From assembly GCA_963755755.1 (NCBI GenBank), contig CAVWLJ010000002.1, forward strand, positions 199,445 to 263,444: a stretch of DNA of 64,000 nucleotides, written 5' to 3'. Shown in pieces: positions 36,709-45,105 of this stretch. The stretch is from DATKNA01 sp963755755 (lineage in GTDB: Bacteria > Actinomycetota > Actinomycetes > Actinomycetales > Kineosporiaceae). How positions within the stretch are numbered: position 1 is the stretch's first letter; each line of letters opens with the position of its first letter. The position numbers and the translations under genes are program-made. The notes below the pieces were generated by a model. The model did no database searches. It had not been told where the DNA came from and worked only from the letters and a program-made list of their open reading frames with translations.

Positions 36709-37672
36709 GTGACCGCACCGCCCTCCGGCCTGCACGGACTCGCGCTCTCCCGGGCAGCGGTCGACCGGCGTGCGGAGCGCCGTGCGGAGCCGGGCCTGCT
36801 CGACGGCTCTGCTCGCCGATCCGGCGACCGCGGTCGCCGTGCTCGCCGGGCACGAGATCCTCGTCGAGGAGGACGCCGGCGCGCCCGCGGTCGCGCTGCT
36901 GGCGCCGGGGTCGCTCCCGGAGGGCCTGCGCGCCGCCGCACTGCCGCTGTTCCTCGGCGAGGACGACGCGGGGCGGGCGTACGTGGCGCTCGCGGTGCCC
37001 TCCGGGTCGGCGGACGCCGAGGGACTGGTGGGCGGAGCCCTGCGGTTCGCGAACCTGCGCGAGATCGGGTCGCTGCTCGACGACGCCGGGGCCGGCATCT
37101 TCACGACCGCGCTGGCGCTCGGGAACTGGCACGCGGTGCACGGTCACTGCGCGCGGTGCGGAACGCCGACGGACGTCGTCCAGGCGGGCTGGGCCCGGAG
37201 CTGCCCGCACTGCGGGGCCGAGCACTACCCCCGCACCGATCCGGCGGTGATCATGGCGGTGGTCGACGACGCCGGGCGCATCCTGCTCGGCCGCCAGGCG
37301 AGCTGGCCGGAGAAGCGGTACTCGACGCTGGCCGGCTTCGTCGAGCCGGGGGAGCCGCTGGAGTCGGCGGTGCGCCGCGAGGTCGCGGAGGAGTCCGGGG
37401 TCGTCGTCGGCGACGTGGAGTACCGGGGCAGCCAGCCGTGGCCGTTCCCGAGCTCGCTCATGCTCGGCTTCCGCGCCCACGCGCTGACCACGCAGGAGCA
37501 GGCGGACGGCGTCGAGCTGGCGCACGCGCGCTGGTGGACCCGCGAGGAGTTCGCCGCCGACATCGCCTCCCGCGAGCTTCTGCTGCCGCCGCGGGTGTCG
37601 ATCGCGCGGCGGCTCATCGAGGACTGGTACGGCGGGCCGATCGAGGACGCCGCGGACTGGGCGCGTCCCTGA
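36709..37672 (+). CDS. nudC: NAD+/NADH diphosphatase NudC (RNA NAD-decapping type), one frame break
   Basis: GTG 36709 with one surplus base near 36808 removed gives 320 residues. The zinc ribbon is HCARCGTPTDVVQAGWARSCPHCG (two CxxC pairs). The Nudix box is GFVEPGEPLESAVRREVAEESGV, followed by GSQPWPFPSSLMLGF, the SQPWPFPxS motif specific to NADH pyrophosphatases. It hydrolyses NAD(H) to NMN(H) and AMP, and family members remove NAD caps from RNA. Position relative to mrx1 and uvrD2 matches mycobacteria (Rv3199c). Confidence 0.92.
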
Positions 37673-37675
37673 CCC

Positions 37676-38233
37676 TCAGCCGCCCGTGATCAGAGCGGGG
37701 TGGCTCGGACGGTCGTAACGGACGACGAAGGCGGCGGACGCGGCCGGGTCGTACCACTCCAGGTACTGCTGCCAGGCGGGGAGCACCCGCGGCTGCTCGT
37801 CGTCCGGCACCCGCCGGGCCTGCGCGGCGGGCGAGACGTCGAGGTGCACGAGGAGGTCGAGGGCGTCGGCGACCTCCCACCGGGCCAGGAAGGGCGCGTC
37901 GACGACGGCGACCGTGCCGGCGGCCGCGTCGACGGGCGGACGGCGCAAGGGGCGATCCGTCTCCGGGTCGCGCAGGCCCGGCAGCCATCGCAGCGACCCG
38001 CCGGGGCCGAGCGGGTCCAGGACCTCGCGACGCAGCGCGGCGAGGTCGTACCAGCCGTCGGCGTACGTCTCGGGGTCGGCGGGGCCGCGTTCGAGCCGCA
38101 GCGACCGTGCGCGCAGGAACTCCCGGCCGCGGGCTCGCGCCACCGGAACCGCCCGGTGCTCCAGTTCGGCCGCGACGGCATCGGCGAGGGCCTCGGTGTC
38201 GGCCGCGACCGGCCCCTCCACGCCCAGACGCAC
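37676..38233 (-). CDS. uridine-kinase-like protein with degenerate P-loop
   Basis: From GTG 38233 the 185-residue product reads MRLGVEGPVAADTEALADAV, resembling the first strand and P-loop of actinobacterial uridine-kinase-like proteins but without the GKT/S of a Walker A. It then shows DFLR-like REFLRARSLRLERG, YADGWYDLAALRREVLDPLGPGG and VAVVDAPFLARW, which are family landmarks. The reading frame stays open upstream, but there is no ATG or GTG before the mrx1 stop, so the start is uncertain. It lies 122 bases downstream of mrx1 in the same direction. Kinase activity is doubtful. Confidence 0.65.
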   Translation of the reverse strand: MRLGVEGPVAADTEALADAVAAELEHRAVPVARARGREFLRARSLRLERGPADPETYADGWYDLAALRREVLDPLGPGGSLRWLPGLRDPETDRPLRRPPVDAAAGTVAVVDAPFLARWEVADALDLLVHLDVSPAAQARRVPDDEQPRVLPAWQQYLEWYDPAASAAFVVRYDRPSHPALITGG

Positions 38234-38354
38234 GCCGCGGCCCTCGCGGGCGGCGTCGGCGGACGCCGACTGTGCGGCGTCCGCGACCGCCGCGGCGAGG
38301 GCCGCGGGGGAGACGGCGGTGACGGTGACCAGGGCGCTGACCAGGTGGGAGGCG

Positions 38355-38609
38355 TCAGGCGGCGAGGCGGGCCTTGACCTCGGCGAGGGAGGGGTTGGTC
38401 GCCGCGGAGCCGTCGGGGAACAGGACCGTGGGCACCGTCTGGTTGCCGTTGTTGACCTGCATGACGAAATTCGCGGCTTCCGGGTGCGACTCGATGTCGA
38501 CCTCGGTGTAGGCGATGCCTTCGCGCTCGAGCTGACTCTTGAGCCGGCGGCAGAAGCCGCACCAGTTCGTGGAGTACATCGTCAGCGTGCCGGCGTCGGT
38601 GGTCGCCAT
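38355..38609 (-). CDS. mrx1: mycoredoxin-1 (glutaredoxin-like)
   Basis: The intact 84-residue protein starts at ATG 38609, 8 bases after AGGAGG. Active site TNWCGFC has Cys17 and Cys20; the usual mycoredoxin motif is CGYC, so Tyr is replaced by Phe. The cis-proline segment is QTVPTVLFPDG, and it ends SLAEVKARLAA. It reduces mycothiol-mixed disulphides using mycothiol and the NADPH-dependent mycothione reductase, in the cytoplasm. It diverges from uvrD2, as in mycobacteria (Rv3198A). Confidence 0.93.
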   Translation of the reverse strand: MATTDAGTLTMYSTNWCGFCRRLKSQLEREGIAYTEVDIESHPEAANFVMQVNNGNQTVPTVLFPDGSAATNPSLAEVKARLAA

Positions 38610-38757
38610 GGGGTTCTGCCTCCTGAGGCATGTCGTTCCGAAATGAACGACCTCGTCAACGACCGGGACGTCCCCAGGCTTCCCGTGCCGGTCCCGTCGT
38701 CCACACCCCGCGTTGCCGGCTTCCGCGCTGTCGGACGGGGCTGCGAGGATGCCTGCG

Positions 38758-40871
38758 ATGACCGCGACCGCTCTGCTCCCCGGCGCCCCCTCGGCGGACG
38801 ACGTGCTCGCCGGGCTCGACCCGGAGCAGCGCGAGGTGGCGACGGCCCTGCGCGGGCCCGTCTGCGTGCTCGCCGGAGCCGGCACCGGCAAGACCCGCGC
38901 GATCACGCATCGGATCGCCTACGGGGTCCACTCGGGCGTCTACACCTCGCAGCACGTCCTGGCGGTGACCTTCACCGCGCGGGCCGCGGGCGAGCTGCGC
39001 ACCCGGCTACGCGCGCTGGGCGTCGGCGGCGTGCAGGCCCGGACCTTCCACGCGGCGGCGCTGCGCCAGCTGTCGTACTTCTGGCCCCAGACGGTGGGTG
39101 GCCAGCCACCGAGGCTGCAGGAGCACAAGGCCCCGCTCGTGGCGGAGGCCGCGGCCCGGCTGCGCGTGTCGGTCGACCGGGCGGCGGTGCGCGACCTGGC
39201 GGCGGAGGTGGAGTGGGCCAAGGTGAGCCTGCTCCTGCCCCAGAACTACGCCGAGGCAGCGCGGCGGGCCGGGCACGCCGAGCCCGGCGGGTTCGACCTC
39301 GCCACGGTCGCCCGGCTGCTCGAGGTCTACGAGCAGGTCAAGACCGACCGCGGAGTGATCGACTTCGAGGACGTCCTGCTCCTCACCGTCGGGATCCTCA
39401 CCGAGTACCGGCACGTGGCCGAGGCGGTCCGCGGCCAGTACCGGCACTTCGTGGTCGACGAGTACCAGGACGTCAACGCCCTCCAGCAGCGCCTGCTCGA
39501 CCTCTGGCGGGGCGATCGCGACGACCTCTGCGTCGTCGGCGACCCGAGCCAGACCATCTACTCGTTCACCGGGGCCAGCCCCGCGCACCTGCTGGAGTTC
39601 CCCCGGCGGCACCCCGACGCCGCGGTGGTCCGGCTCGTCCGCGACTACCGGTCCACGCCGCAGGTCGTCGGGCTGGCGAACGCGCTGCTCGCCCGTGCCG
39701 GTGGGCGCCCCGCGACGGCGCGGCTCGAACTCGTCGCCCAGCGTCCTCCCGGGCGCGGAGCCCACGCTCACCGGTTACGACGACGACGTCGCCGAGGCCC
39801 GGGGGGTCGCGACGCGGGTGGCCCGGTTGCTGGCCGACGGGACGCCCGCCAGCGAGATCGCGGTGCTCTACCGGACCAACGCGCAGTCGGAGCCCCTGGA
39901 GCAGGCGCTGGCGGACGCCGGCATCCCGTATCTCGTGCGCGGCGGTGAGCGGTTCTTCGCCCGGAAGGAGGTCCGCGACGCCGTGCTGCTGCTCCGCGGG
40001 GCCGCCCGGGCGACGGCCGGAGGACGCCGCGCTCGGTGAGGCCGTCCGCGGCGTCCTGGCCACCCTCGGCTGGAGCGCGGAGGCCCCGGCCGGTGCCGGC
40101 GCCGTGCGGGACCGGTGGGAGTCGCTCCAGGCGCTCGTGGCGCTGGCCGACGACCTGGCCGGGCAGGACGCCGACGCCGGCATCAGCCAGCTCGTCGCCG
40201 AGCTGGACGAGCGCGCCGCAGCCCAGCACGCGCCGACCGTCCAGGGCGTGACGCTCGCGTCGCTGCACGCGGCGAAGGGCCTGGAGTGGGACGCGGTGTT
40301 CATCGTGGGGCTCTCCGACGGCCTCATGCCGATCTCGCTCGCCGACGGGTGGGACGCCGTCGAGGAGGAGCGGCGGCTGCTCTACGTGGGCGTCACGCGC
40401 GCCCGGGAGCACCTCCACCTGTCGTGGGGCCGCGCGCGGACGCCGGGCGGGCGCGCCTCGCGCAACCCGTCCCGCTTCCTCGACGGGCTGCTCGGCTCGA
40501 CGGCCTCGCCCGCTCGAGGCAACGCAGCGGGCGGCGAGCGCCGCCGTGGTGGCGGCAAGGCCGCCCTCCCGACGACCTGCCGCACCTGCTCGGCACCCCT
40601 CTCCACCGGCGCCGAGCGGAAGATCGGCAGGTGTTCCACCTGCCCGCCCACGTACGACGAGGAGCTCTTCGAGCGGTTGCGCGCCTGGCGCTCGGGCGTC
40701 GCGGCCGAGGCGAAGGTGCCGGCCTACGTCGTCTTCACCGACGCCACGCTCGTCGCGATCGCCGAGACGCTCCCCGGAGACCTCGGGCGGCTGGCCCGCG
40801 TGCCGGGCGTCGGCCCCACCAAGCTGGAGCGGTACGGCGAGCAGGTCCTGGAGCTTCTGGCGCAGGGTTGA
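38758..40871 (+). CDS. uvrD2: ATP-dependent DNA helicase UvrD2, two frame breaks
   Basis: ATG 38758 is 9 bases after GAGG (ATG 38749 is the alternative). Surplus bases near 39753 and 40014 are removed to give 703 residues. Motifs: CVLAGAGTGKTRAITHR (Walker A), AVTFTARAAGELRTRL, FVVDEYQDVNALQQRLL (II), VVGDPSQTIYSFTGA (III), ASLHAAKGLEWDAVFIVGL (V), RRLLYVGVTRAREHLHL (VI). The distinguishing UvrD2 features follow: a tetracysteine zinc module (TCRTCSAPLSTGAERKIGRC then CPP) and a C-terminal HRDC domain (RLARVPGVGPTKLERYG). An essential or repair-linked 3'-5' helicase in actinobacteria. Confidence 0.93.
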
Positions 40872-40906
40872 GCCTCGCCGGAAAAATCTTCGGTGAAACT
40901 CGCGGG

Positions 40907-40944
40907 AAAAGCCGTTGTGCGCCTCCCGGACGCTCCTCTAGCCT
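40907..40944 (+). promoter_or_regulatory. probable whiB7 promoter
   Basis: A -35-like TTGTGC (40915-40920) and a -10-like TAGCCT (40939-40944) are separated by 18 bases. A run of four A (40907-40910) lies just upstream of the -35 in an otherwise GC-rich region. WhiB7-responsive promoters in mycobacteria have an AT-rich patch next to the -35 element, so autoregulation is plausible. This places transcription start about 70 bases before the leader ORF and over 500 bases before the whiB7 start. Confidence 0.55.
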
Positions 40945-41016
40945 CGATCCCACGACGAAACAGCCAGGCGTCGCGTCTCGCGCGCCCGGACGATTGCTGA
41001 GAGGAGGTGGCGACAC

Positions 41017-41289
41017 GTGAACAACATCATGATCGAGAAGCGCGGCTATGAGTCCGCGCTTTCGGCATGCCCGGCTCCGGCCGCCGCCTTCGCCGCGGCT
41101 GCTCCGGCCCCGGTGCGTCCGCGCGTCGTCGCTCCTGGCAGCCGCCACTTCCTGGGCGCCACCACGCCGTTCCAGGGGACCGGTCTGCCCGTCGCCGGCC
41201 AGTTCGTCGCCGATCGCGTCGTGATCGACGGTCCCACGATGCTCGTCCAGCCCCACCCGGGTGACACAGCCCGGAGACCACCCGCCTAG
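41017..41289 (+). CDS. whiB7 leader open reading frame
   Basis: A 90-codon frame starts at GTG 41017 with an AGAGGAGG site about 10 bases upstream, better than most sites in this window, and stops 25 bases before a terminator hairpin. The peptide begins VNNIMIEKRGYESALSACPAPAAAFAAAAPAPVRPRVV, then runs SRHFLGATTPFQGTG and ends in Pro/Arg. It has no family match that I recognise. Its position between the promoter and the attenuator fits an upstream ORF whose translation senses ribosome-targeting drugs, as known for whiB7 in mycobacteria. It could also encode a functional small protein; third-position GC is high. Confidence 0.6.
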   Translation: MNNIMIEKRGYESALSACPAPAAAFAAAAPAPVRPRVVAPGSRHFLGATTPFQGTGLPVAGQFVADRVVIDGPTMLVQPHPGDTARRPPA

Positions 41290-41313
41290 CTCGAAGAGCA
41301 GCCGGTGACTCCA

Positions 41314-41361
41314 GGCCGCGGAACCCGAACAGGGTCCGCGGCCTTCTTGATTTCCGCGGCC
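41314..41361 (+). terminator. attenuator hairpin with competing partner in whiB7 leader
   Basis: GGCCGCGG-A-ACCC (41314-41326) pairs with GGGT-CCGCGGCC (41332-41343) around loop GAACA, then TTCTTGATTT follows, a good intrinsic terminator. The 3' arm sequence TCCGCGGCC occurs again at 41353-41361, where TTCCGCGGCC (41352-41361) would pair with 41314-41323 over ten bases without a bulge. The 5' arm thus has two mutually exclusive partners. This is suited to antibiotic-responsive attenuation 110 bases ahead of whiB7. Confidence 0.7.
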
Positions 41362-41463
41362 CCTGCGGCGTCGGTCCCCGACGCCACCTGCCGCGGAGAA
41401 CCCTCGGCAGGCCGCCCGACGACGGTGGCGATCCCACCGCCGAGGAGTTCGAGGAGGAAGACC

Positions 41464-41757
41464 GTGCAGCTCACGGCCTTGTTCGACACTCTCGACGAGA
41501 GCGTCGACGACCCCATCGCGAGCCAGATGCCGTGTCGCGTCAACGACCCCGAGCTGTGGTTCGCCGAGTCCCCCGCGGACGTCGAGTTCGCCAAGTCGCT
41601 GTGCCGGACCTGCCCGGTCCGCGAGGCGTGCCTGGCGGGCGCCCTCGAGCGGCGCGAGCCGTGGGGCGTCTGGGGCGGGGAGCTCTTCATCGCCGGCGTC
41701 GTCGTGCCGCGCAAGCGGCCGCGCGGACGCCCCCGGAAGTGCGAGGTCGCCGCCTGA
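41464..41757 (+). CDS. whiB7: WhiB7 transcriptional regulator
   Basis: The intact 97-residue protein starts at GTG 41464 after GAGGAGGAAG. Four Fe-S cysteines sit at residues 24, 47, 50 and 56 (MPCRVND and CRTCPVREAC). The WhiB turn is GVWGGE, and the basic C-terminus contains an AT-hook, RPRGRPRK, which is the WhiB7 hallmark. WhiB7 joins the housekeeping sigma factor to activate intrinsic-resistance genes under antibiotic stress. It sits downstream of uvrD2, as in mycobacteria (Rv3197A), and its long leader carries an ORF and an attenuator. Confidence 0.95.
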   Translation: MQLTALFDTLDESVDDPIASQMPCRVNDPELWFAESPADVEFAKSLCRTCPVREACLAGALERREPWGVWGGELFIAGVVVPRKRPRGRPRKCEVAA

Positions 41758-42068
41758 TGTCCACCACCTACCTCGCGGTCGTCGACCGCACGCGTCCCGG
41801 CTCCGATCGGGACGACGTCCACAACCCGTCCATCCGCATCGTCGGCGCGTCCCGGCCGTCCGCCGTTCGCGCCCTGCTCGCGAGGAGCATCACCATGACC
41901 GCACTCGAGTTCGAACGTCGTGTACGAACCTTGCGTCGCCGTCCGTATACGAGGGCCCTGGCCCTGCCGACCGGCGCCGAGCGGCGCGGACGGCAGACCG
42001 ACAGGGCCCGCCACGAGCTCCGCGTCGCCGAGGCCGGCCTCGCTCACCGGCTGACCGTCCTCCGCTGA
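41757..42068 (+). CDS. hypothetical basic protein coupled to whiB7
   Basis: The 103-codon frame starts at ATG 41757, overlapping the whiB7 stop (TGATG), so translation coupling is likely. The product is Arg-rich with MSTTYLAVVDRTRPGSDRDD at the N-terminus and a helical basic region (LEFERRVRTLRRRPYTRAL, then RRGRQTDRARHELRVAEAGLAHRL). No family is recognised. Arg-rich content is easy to obtain in this GC range, so coding status rests on the overlap and on the frame staying open to 42068. Confidence 0.5.
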   Translation: MSTTYLAVVDRTRPGSDRDDVHNPSIRIVGASRPSAVRALLARSITMTALEFERRVRTLRRRPYTRALALPTGAERRGRQTDRARHELRVAEAGLAHRLTVLR

Positions 42069-42135
42069 CCACCCGCCTGCCCTCCCGCCCCTCTACCTTC
42101 CTCGATCACCGCCGAGGGGGAGGGGTGGGAGGGGC

Positions 42136-43106
42136 TCAGGGAACGAGGAGGAGCTTGCCGGTGATGGTCCGGGACTCCAGCAGGCGGTGGGCCTCCGCGG
42201 CCTCGGCGAGGGGGAGGCGTGCCGCGATCCGGACCTCGAGGGCCCCGGCGGCGACGAGCGCCGAAGAGGTCCGCCGCCCGGGTCCGCAGCTCCTCGGTCG
42301 TCGCCGTGTAGTCGTGCAGCGTCGGCCGCGTGAGGTACAACGACCCCTTCCGCATGAGCGTCAGCGGAGCCACCGGGTCGACCGGGCCTGACGCGTTGCC
42401 GAAGGTCACCATGGTTCCGCGGGGCCGCAGCAGGTCGAGCCCCCGGGCGAAGGTGGCGGAACCGACGCCGTCGTAGACCACGTCGAGCGGACGCGGGCCG
42501 GCGGCGGCCTCGACGGCGTCCCCGAAGTCCTGCGCCCGGTAGTCGATGACATGGTCGGCGCCCGCCGCCCGGGCCAGGTCCGCCTTCTCCGGCGACCCCA
42601 CCGTGGCGAACACCTCCGCCCCTCGGCGCTTCGCGAGCTGCACGGCCAGGCGCCCGACGCCACCGGCGGCGGCGTGGATCAGGCAGCGGTGGCCAGGTCG
42701 GAGCGGAAAGGTGTCGTGCGGTGAGGAAGTGGGCCGTCAGCCCCTGGAGTGCCGCGGCCGCTGCGGTCTCCGCGTCGACGCCGGGCGGCACCGGGACCGC
42801 GTGCCCGGCGGGTACGCGCACCAGCTCGGCGTAGGACGCCGGCGCCTCGGTCCACGCCACGACGTCGCCGACGGCGAAGCCGTCCACCGACTCCCCGACC
42901 GCCACCACGGTCCCCGCGCCCTCGATACCCGGCACGAACGGCAGGTCCTGCGGGTACAGCCCGGAGCGGTGGTAGGTGTCGATGAAGTTGACCCCGGCGG
43001 CGGCGACCCGGACCAGGAGATCTCCCGGGCCGGGCCGGGGCTCCGCCAGGTCGACGGCGGCGAGGACCTCCGGCCCTCCGGTCCGCGGCACGCTGATCGC
43101 TCGCAC
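42136..43106 (-). CDS. quinone oxidoreductase-like NADPH-dependent reductase, two frame breaks
   Basis: GTG 43106 with surplus bases removed near 42708 and 42262 gives 322 residues. MDR-family features: RVAAAGVNFIDTYHRSGLYP, LPFVPGIEGAGTVVAVGESV, VVAWTEAPASYAELVRVPA, then after the break RCLIHAAAGGVGRLAVQLAKRRGAEVFATVGS (nucleotide-binding AxxGGVG), DVVYDGVGSATFARGLDLLRPRGTMVTFGNASG, and a C-terminus LLESRTITGKLLLVP. No zinc-binding residues, so it fits the zeta-crystallin/QOR branch that reduces quinones. Stands alone between whiB7 and two zinc-ribbon genes. Confidence 0.87.
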
Positions 43107-43265
43107 CCGCCCAGTCTGCTGGGAGGGCCGGGACGCGCCGCAGCCGGGGACACCTCCGGAGCCTTCGCTCCACGGAACGTGTCGGAGAAGTTACGCCGAG
43201 CAGCTGATTTGTTGCACGAGTGTCGAGGGTCTGTAGCCCGGCCGACGCACGACCGATCTAGGTTC

Positions 43266-43445
43266 ATGGACATGACCTCGAGCACCTGCTGCGCCGTCTG
43301 CGGCCTCCCCGCCTCCGCCGACCGGTTCCGTTTCAGCTGGGCCCTCACCATCGAGCGGGACGGACGGCGCAGCTGGACCTGCGTCCCCTGCGCCCGCGCC
43401 GCCCTGCCCGTCATCGAGAGCGGTGTCCCGACGCTGATCCTCTGA
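43266..43445 (+). CDS. small zinc-ribbon protein, first of a tandem pair
   Basis: The 59-residue product (MDMTSSTCCAVCG at ATG 43266) contains two CxxC knuckles: CAVCGLP and WTCVPCARAALPV. The middle has alternating hydrophobic residues (RFRFSWALTIERDGRRSW) that could form the ribbon strands. The next gene encodes a close relative of the same size. No function is known for these; small zinc ribbons often bind RNA, ribosomes or protein partners. Confidence 0.7.
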   Translation: MDMTSSTCCAVCGLPASADRFRFSWALTIERDGRRSWTCVPCARAALPVIESGVPTLIL

Positions 43446-43486
43446 CGGCCGAGCGGCGCGACTCCCGGCCGCTACGATCACGGGCC

Positions 43487-43657
43487 ATGACGTCGGCGCC
43501 CGCGATCTGCTCCGTCTGCGGCACCACGGCTCCCGGCCCGGTGCCCGTCACATGGTCCGTGGCCGTCGAGAGCGGCCACCGCGTCTGGACCTGCGACCGC
43601 TGCGCCCGGGAGAACGTCCGGAGCATCGAGGCGAAACTCGACGCCTCCTGGTGGTGA
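43487..43657 (+). CDS. small zinc-ribbon protein, second of a tandem pair
   Basis: This 56-residue product (ATG 43487, MTSAPAICSVCGTTAPG) aligns with the preceding one: C-x2-C, WSVAVESGHRVW strands, then WTCDRCARENVRSIE. The shared pattern is CxVCG...W...(I/V)E...R.WTCxxCAR. The two are 41 bases apart in the same direction, suggesting a duplication and joint expression. The C-terminal Trp-Trp end differs between copies. Confidence 0.7.
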   Translation: MTSAPAICSVCGTTAPGPVPVTWSVAVESGHRVWTCDRCARENVRSIEAKLDASWW

Positions 43658-43686
43658 CGCGGCGGCCTCGAGGCCGCCGCTGACCC

Positions 43687-45105
43687 TCACCGCAGCGTCG
43701 CCTGGTCGCCCTCCTCGACGTCGCCGATCTCGTCGGCGTCCTCCTCGGCGTCCTCGGCCTCGTCCTCGAGGCCCTCCTCGTAGGCCGCGACGGCCTCGGC
43801 GTCGAAGTTCGGCAGCCAGTCCCCGAGCACCTCGAGCACCGGCACCTCACCCTCGATCTGGCAGAGGACGCCGATGCCGCCGAGCCACACCCGGTGGATC
43901 AGCAGGTACTCCGGCGGCAGGTTGAGCTTCAACCCGACCGACCACTGGGGCCGCCGGGGATCGTTGATGTGGGCGAACAGCGCACGCATCCAGTCCCGCG
44001 AGAACCTCCACTCCGCGTGCCGGGCCGGCTCCAGGAACGGCGAGAGGTAGTCGAGCAGGCCCTCGGCGTCGATGCTGATCGACGCCTTGATGAAGCCTTC
44101 CTCGCGCAGCCCGGCGACGACGCCCTCGGCGTCCCCGAGCAGGGCCAGGGTCAGCAACTCGCCGATCTCGGGCGGCATCCCCTCCGGCAGGCGCTTGACC
44201 GCGCCGAAGTCGAGCACGCCCAGGCGGCCGTCGTCCGTCAGCCGGAAGTTGCCCGGGTGCGGGTCCGCGTGCAGCAGGCCCGCCCGCGCCGGCCCGGCCA
44301 GGAGGAACTCCATGTAGCGGCGGGCGGCCAGGTCGCGGTCCTCGGTGCTGCCGGAGGCGATGAGCCGCGAGAGCGGCACCCCGTCGAGCCACTCGCTGAC
44401 GATCACGTGCGGGCTGTGGGTGACGACGTCCGGGACGGCGAACGTGGGGTCGCCGCGGAAGGCCTCGGCGAACGTGGCCTGTGCCTGCGCCTCGAGCCCG
44501 TAGTCGAGCTCCTCGACGATGCGCGCCCGCAGCTCCTCGAGGATCGGCTTCAGGTCCAGGCCCGGGATCCATCCGGCCGCGACCCGGGCGACCCGGGCGA
44601 CCTGGGTGAAGTCCGAGATCAGCGCGTCGCCCGCACCCGGGTACTGGACCTTGACCGCGACGGCGCGACCGTCCTTCCAGACGCCCCGGTGGACCTGGCC
44701 GATGGACGCCGCCGCCGCCGGCCGGTCGTCGAAGCTGCGGAACTGGCGCCGCCACTGCGGGCCGAACTCCTGGGCCAGCACCTTGTGGACGGTCGCCGCG
44801 GGCATCGGGGGAGCGGCGTCCTGCAGCTTGGTCAGCGTCGCCCGGTACGGGCCGGCGAGCTCCTCGGGCAGCGCCGCCTCGAAGATGCTCAGCGCCTGGC
44901 CGAACTTCATGGCCCCGCCCTTGAGCTCGCCCAGGACCTTGAAGAGCTGCTCGGCCGTCCGGGCCTGCATCTCGGCCGCGACGAGCTCCGCGGGGCGGCC
45001 GCCCACCCGCTTGCCGAAGCCGAGCGCTGTGCGGCCCGCGAAGCCGAGGGGGAGGGTCGCCAGCTTCGCCGTCCGCGTCACGGCTCGCCGGGGCAGGTCA
45101 CTCAC
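43687..45105 (-). CDS. ABC1/AarF family atypical kinase (Rv3197-type)
   Basis: The intact 472-residue protein starts at GTG 45105, overlapping the stop of the ThiF-like gene by GTGA. UbiB-family motifs: LGELKGGAMKFGQALSIFEAALPEE (KxGQ signature), AAAASIGQVHRGVWKDGRAVAVKVQYPGA (Ala-rich loop and Lys), HVIVSEWLDGVPLS, GLLHADPHPGNFRL (catalytic DPHPGN) and GVLDFGAVKRLPEG (DFG). The acidic C-terminus ends EEDADEIGDVEEGDQ. These proteins have ATPase activity and associate with lipid or quinone pathways; the mycobacterial counterpart has been linked with intrinsic drug tolerance. Confidence 0.92.
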   Translation of the reverse strand: MSDLPRRAVTRTAKLATLPLGFAGRTALGFGKRVGGRPAELVAAEMQARTAEQLFKVLGELKGGAMKFGQALSIFEAALPEELAGPYRATLTKLQDAAPPMPAATVHKVLAQEFGPQWRRQFRSFDDRPAAAASIGQVHRGVWKDGRAVAVKVQYPGAGDALISDFTQVARVARVAAGWIPGLDLKPILEELRARIVEELDYGLEAQAQATFAEAFRGDPTFAVPDVVTHSPHVIVSEWLDGVPLSRLIASGSTEDRDLAARRYMEFLLAGPARAGLLHADPHPGNFRLTDDGRLGVLDFGAVKRLPEGMPPEIGELLTLALLGDAEGVVAGLREEGFIKASISIDAEGLLDYLSPFLEPARHAEWRFSRDWMRALFAHINDPRRPQWSVGLKLNLPPEYLLIHRVWLGGIGVLCQIEGEVPVLEVLGDWLPNFDAEAVAAYEEGLEDEAEDAEEDADEIGDVEEGDQATLR

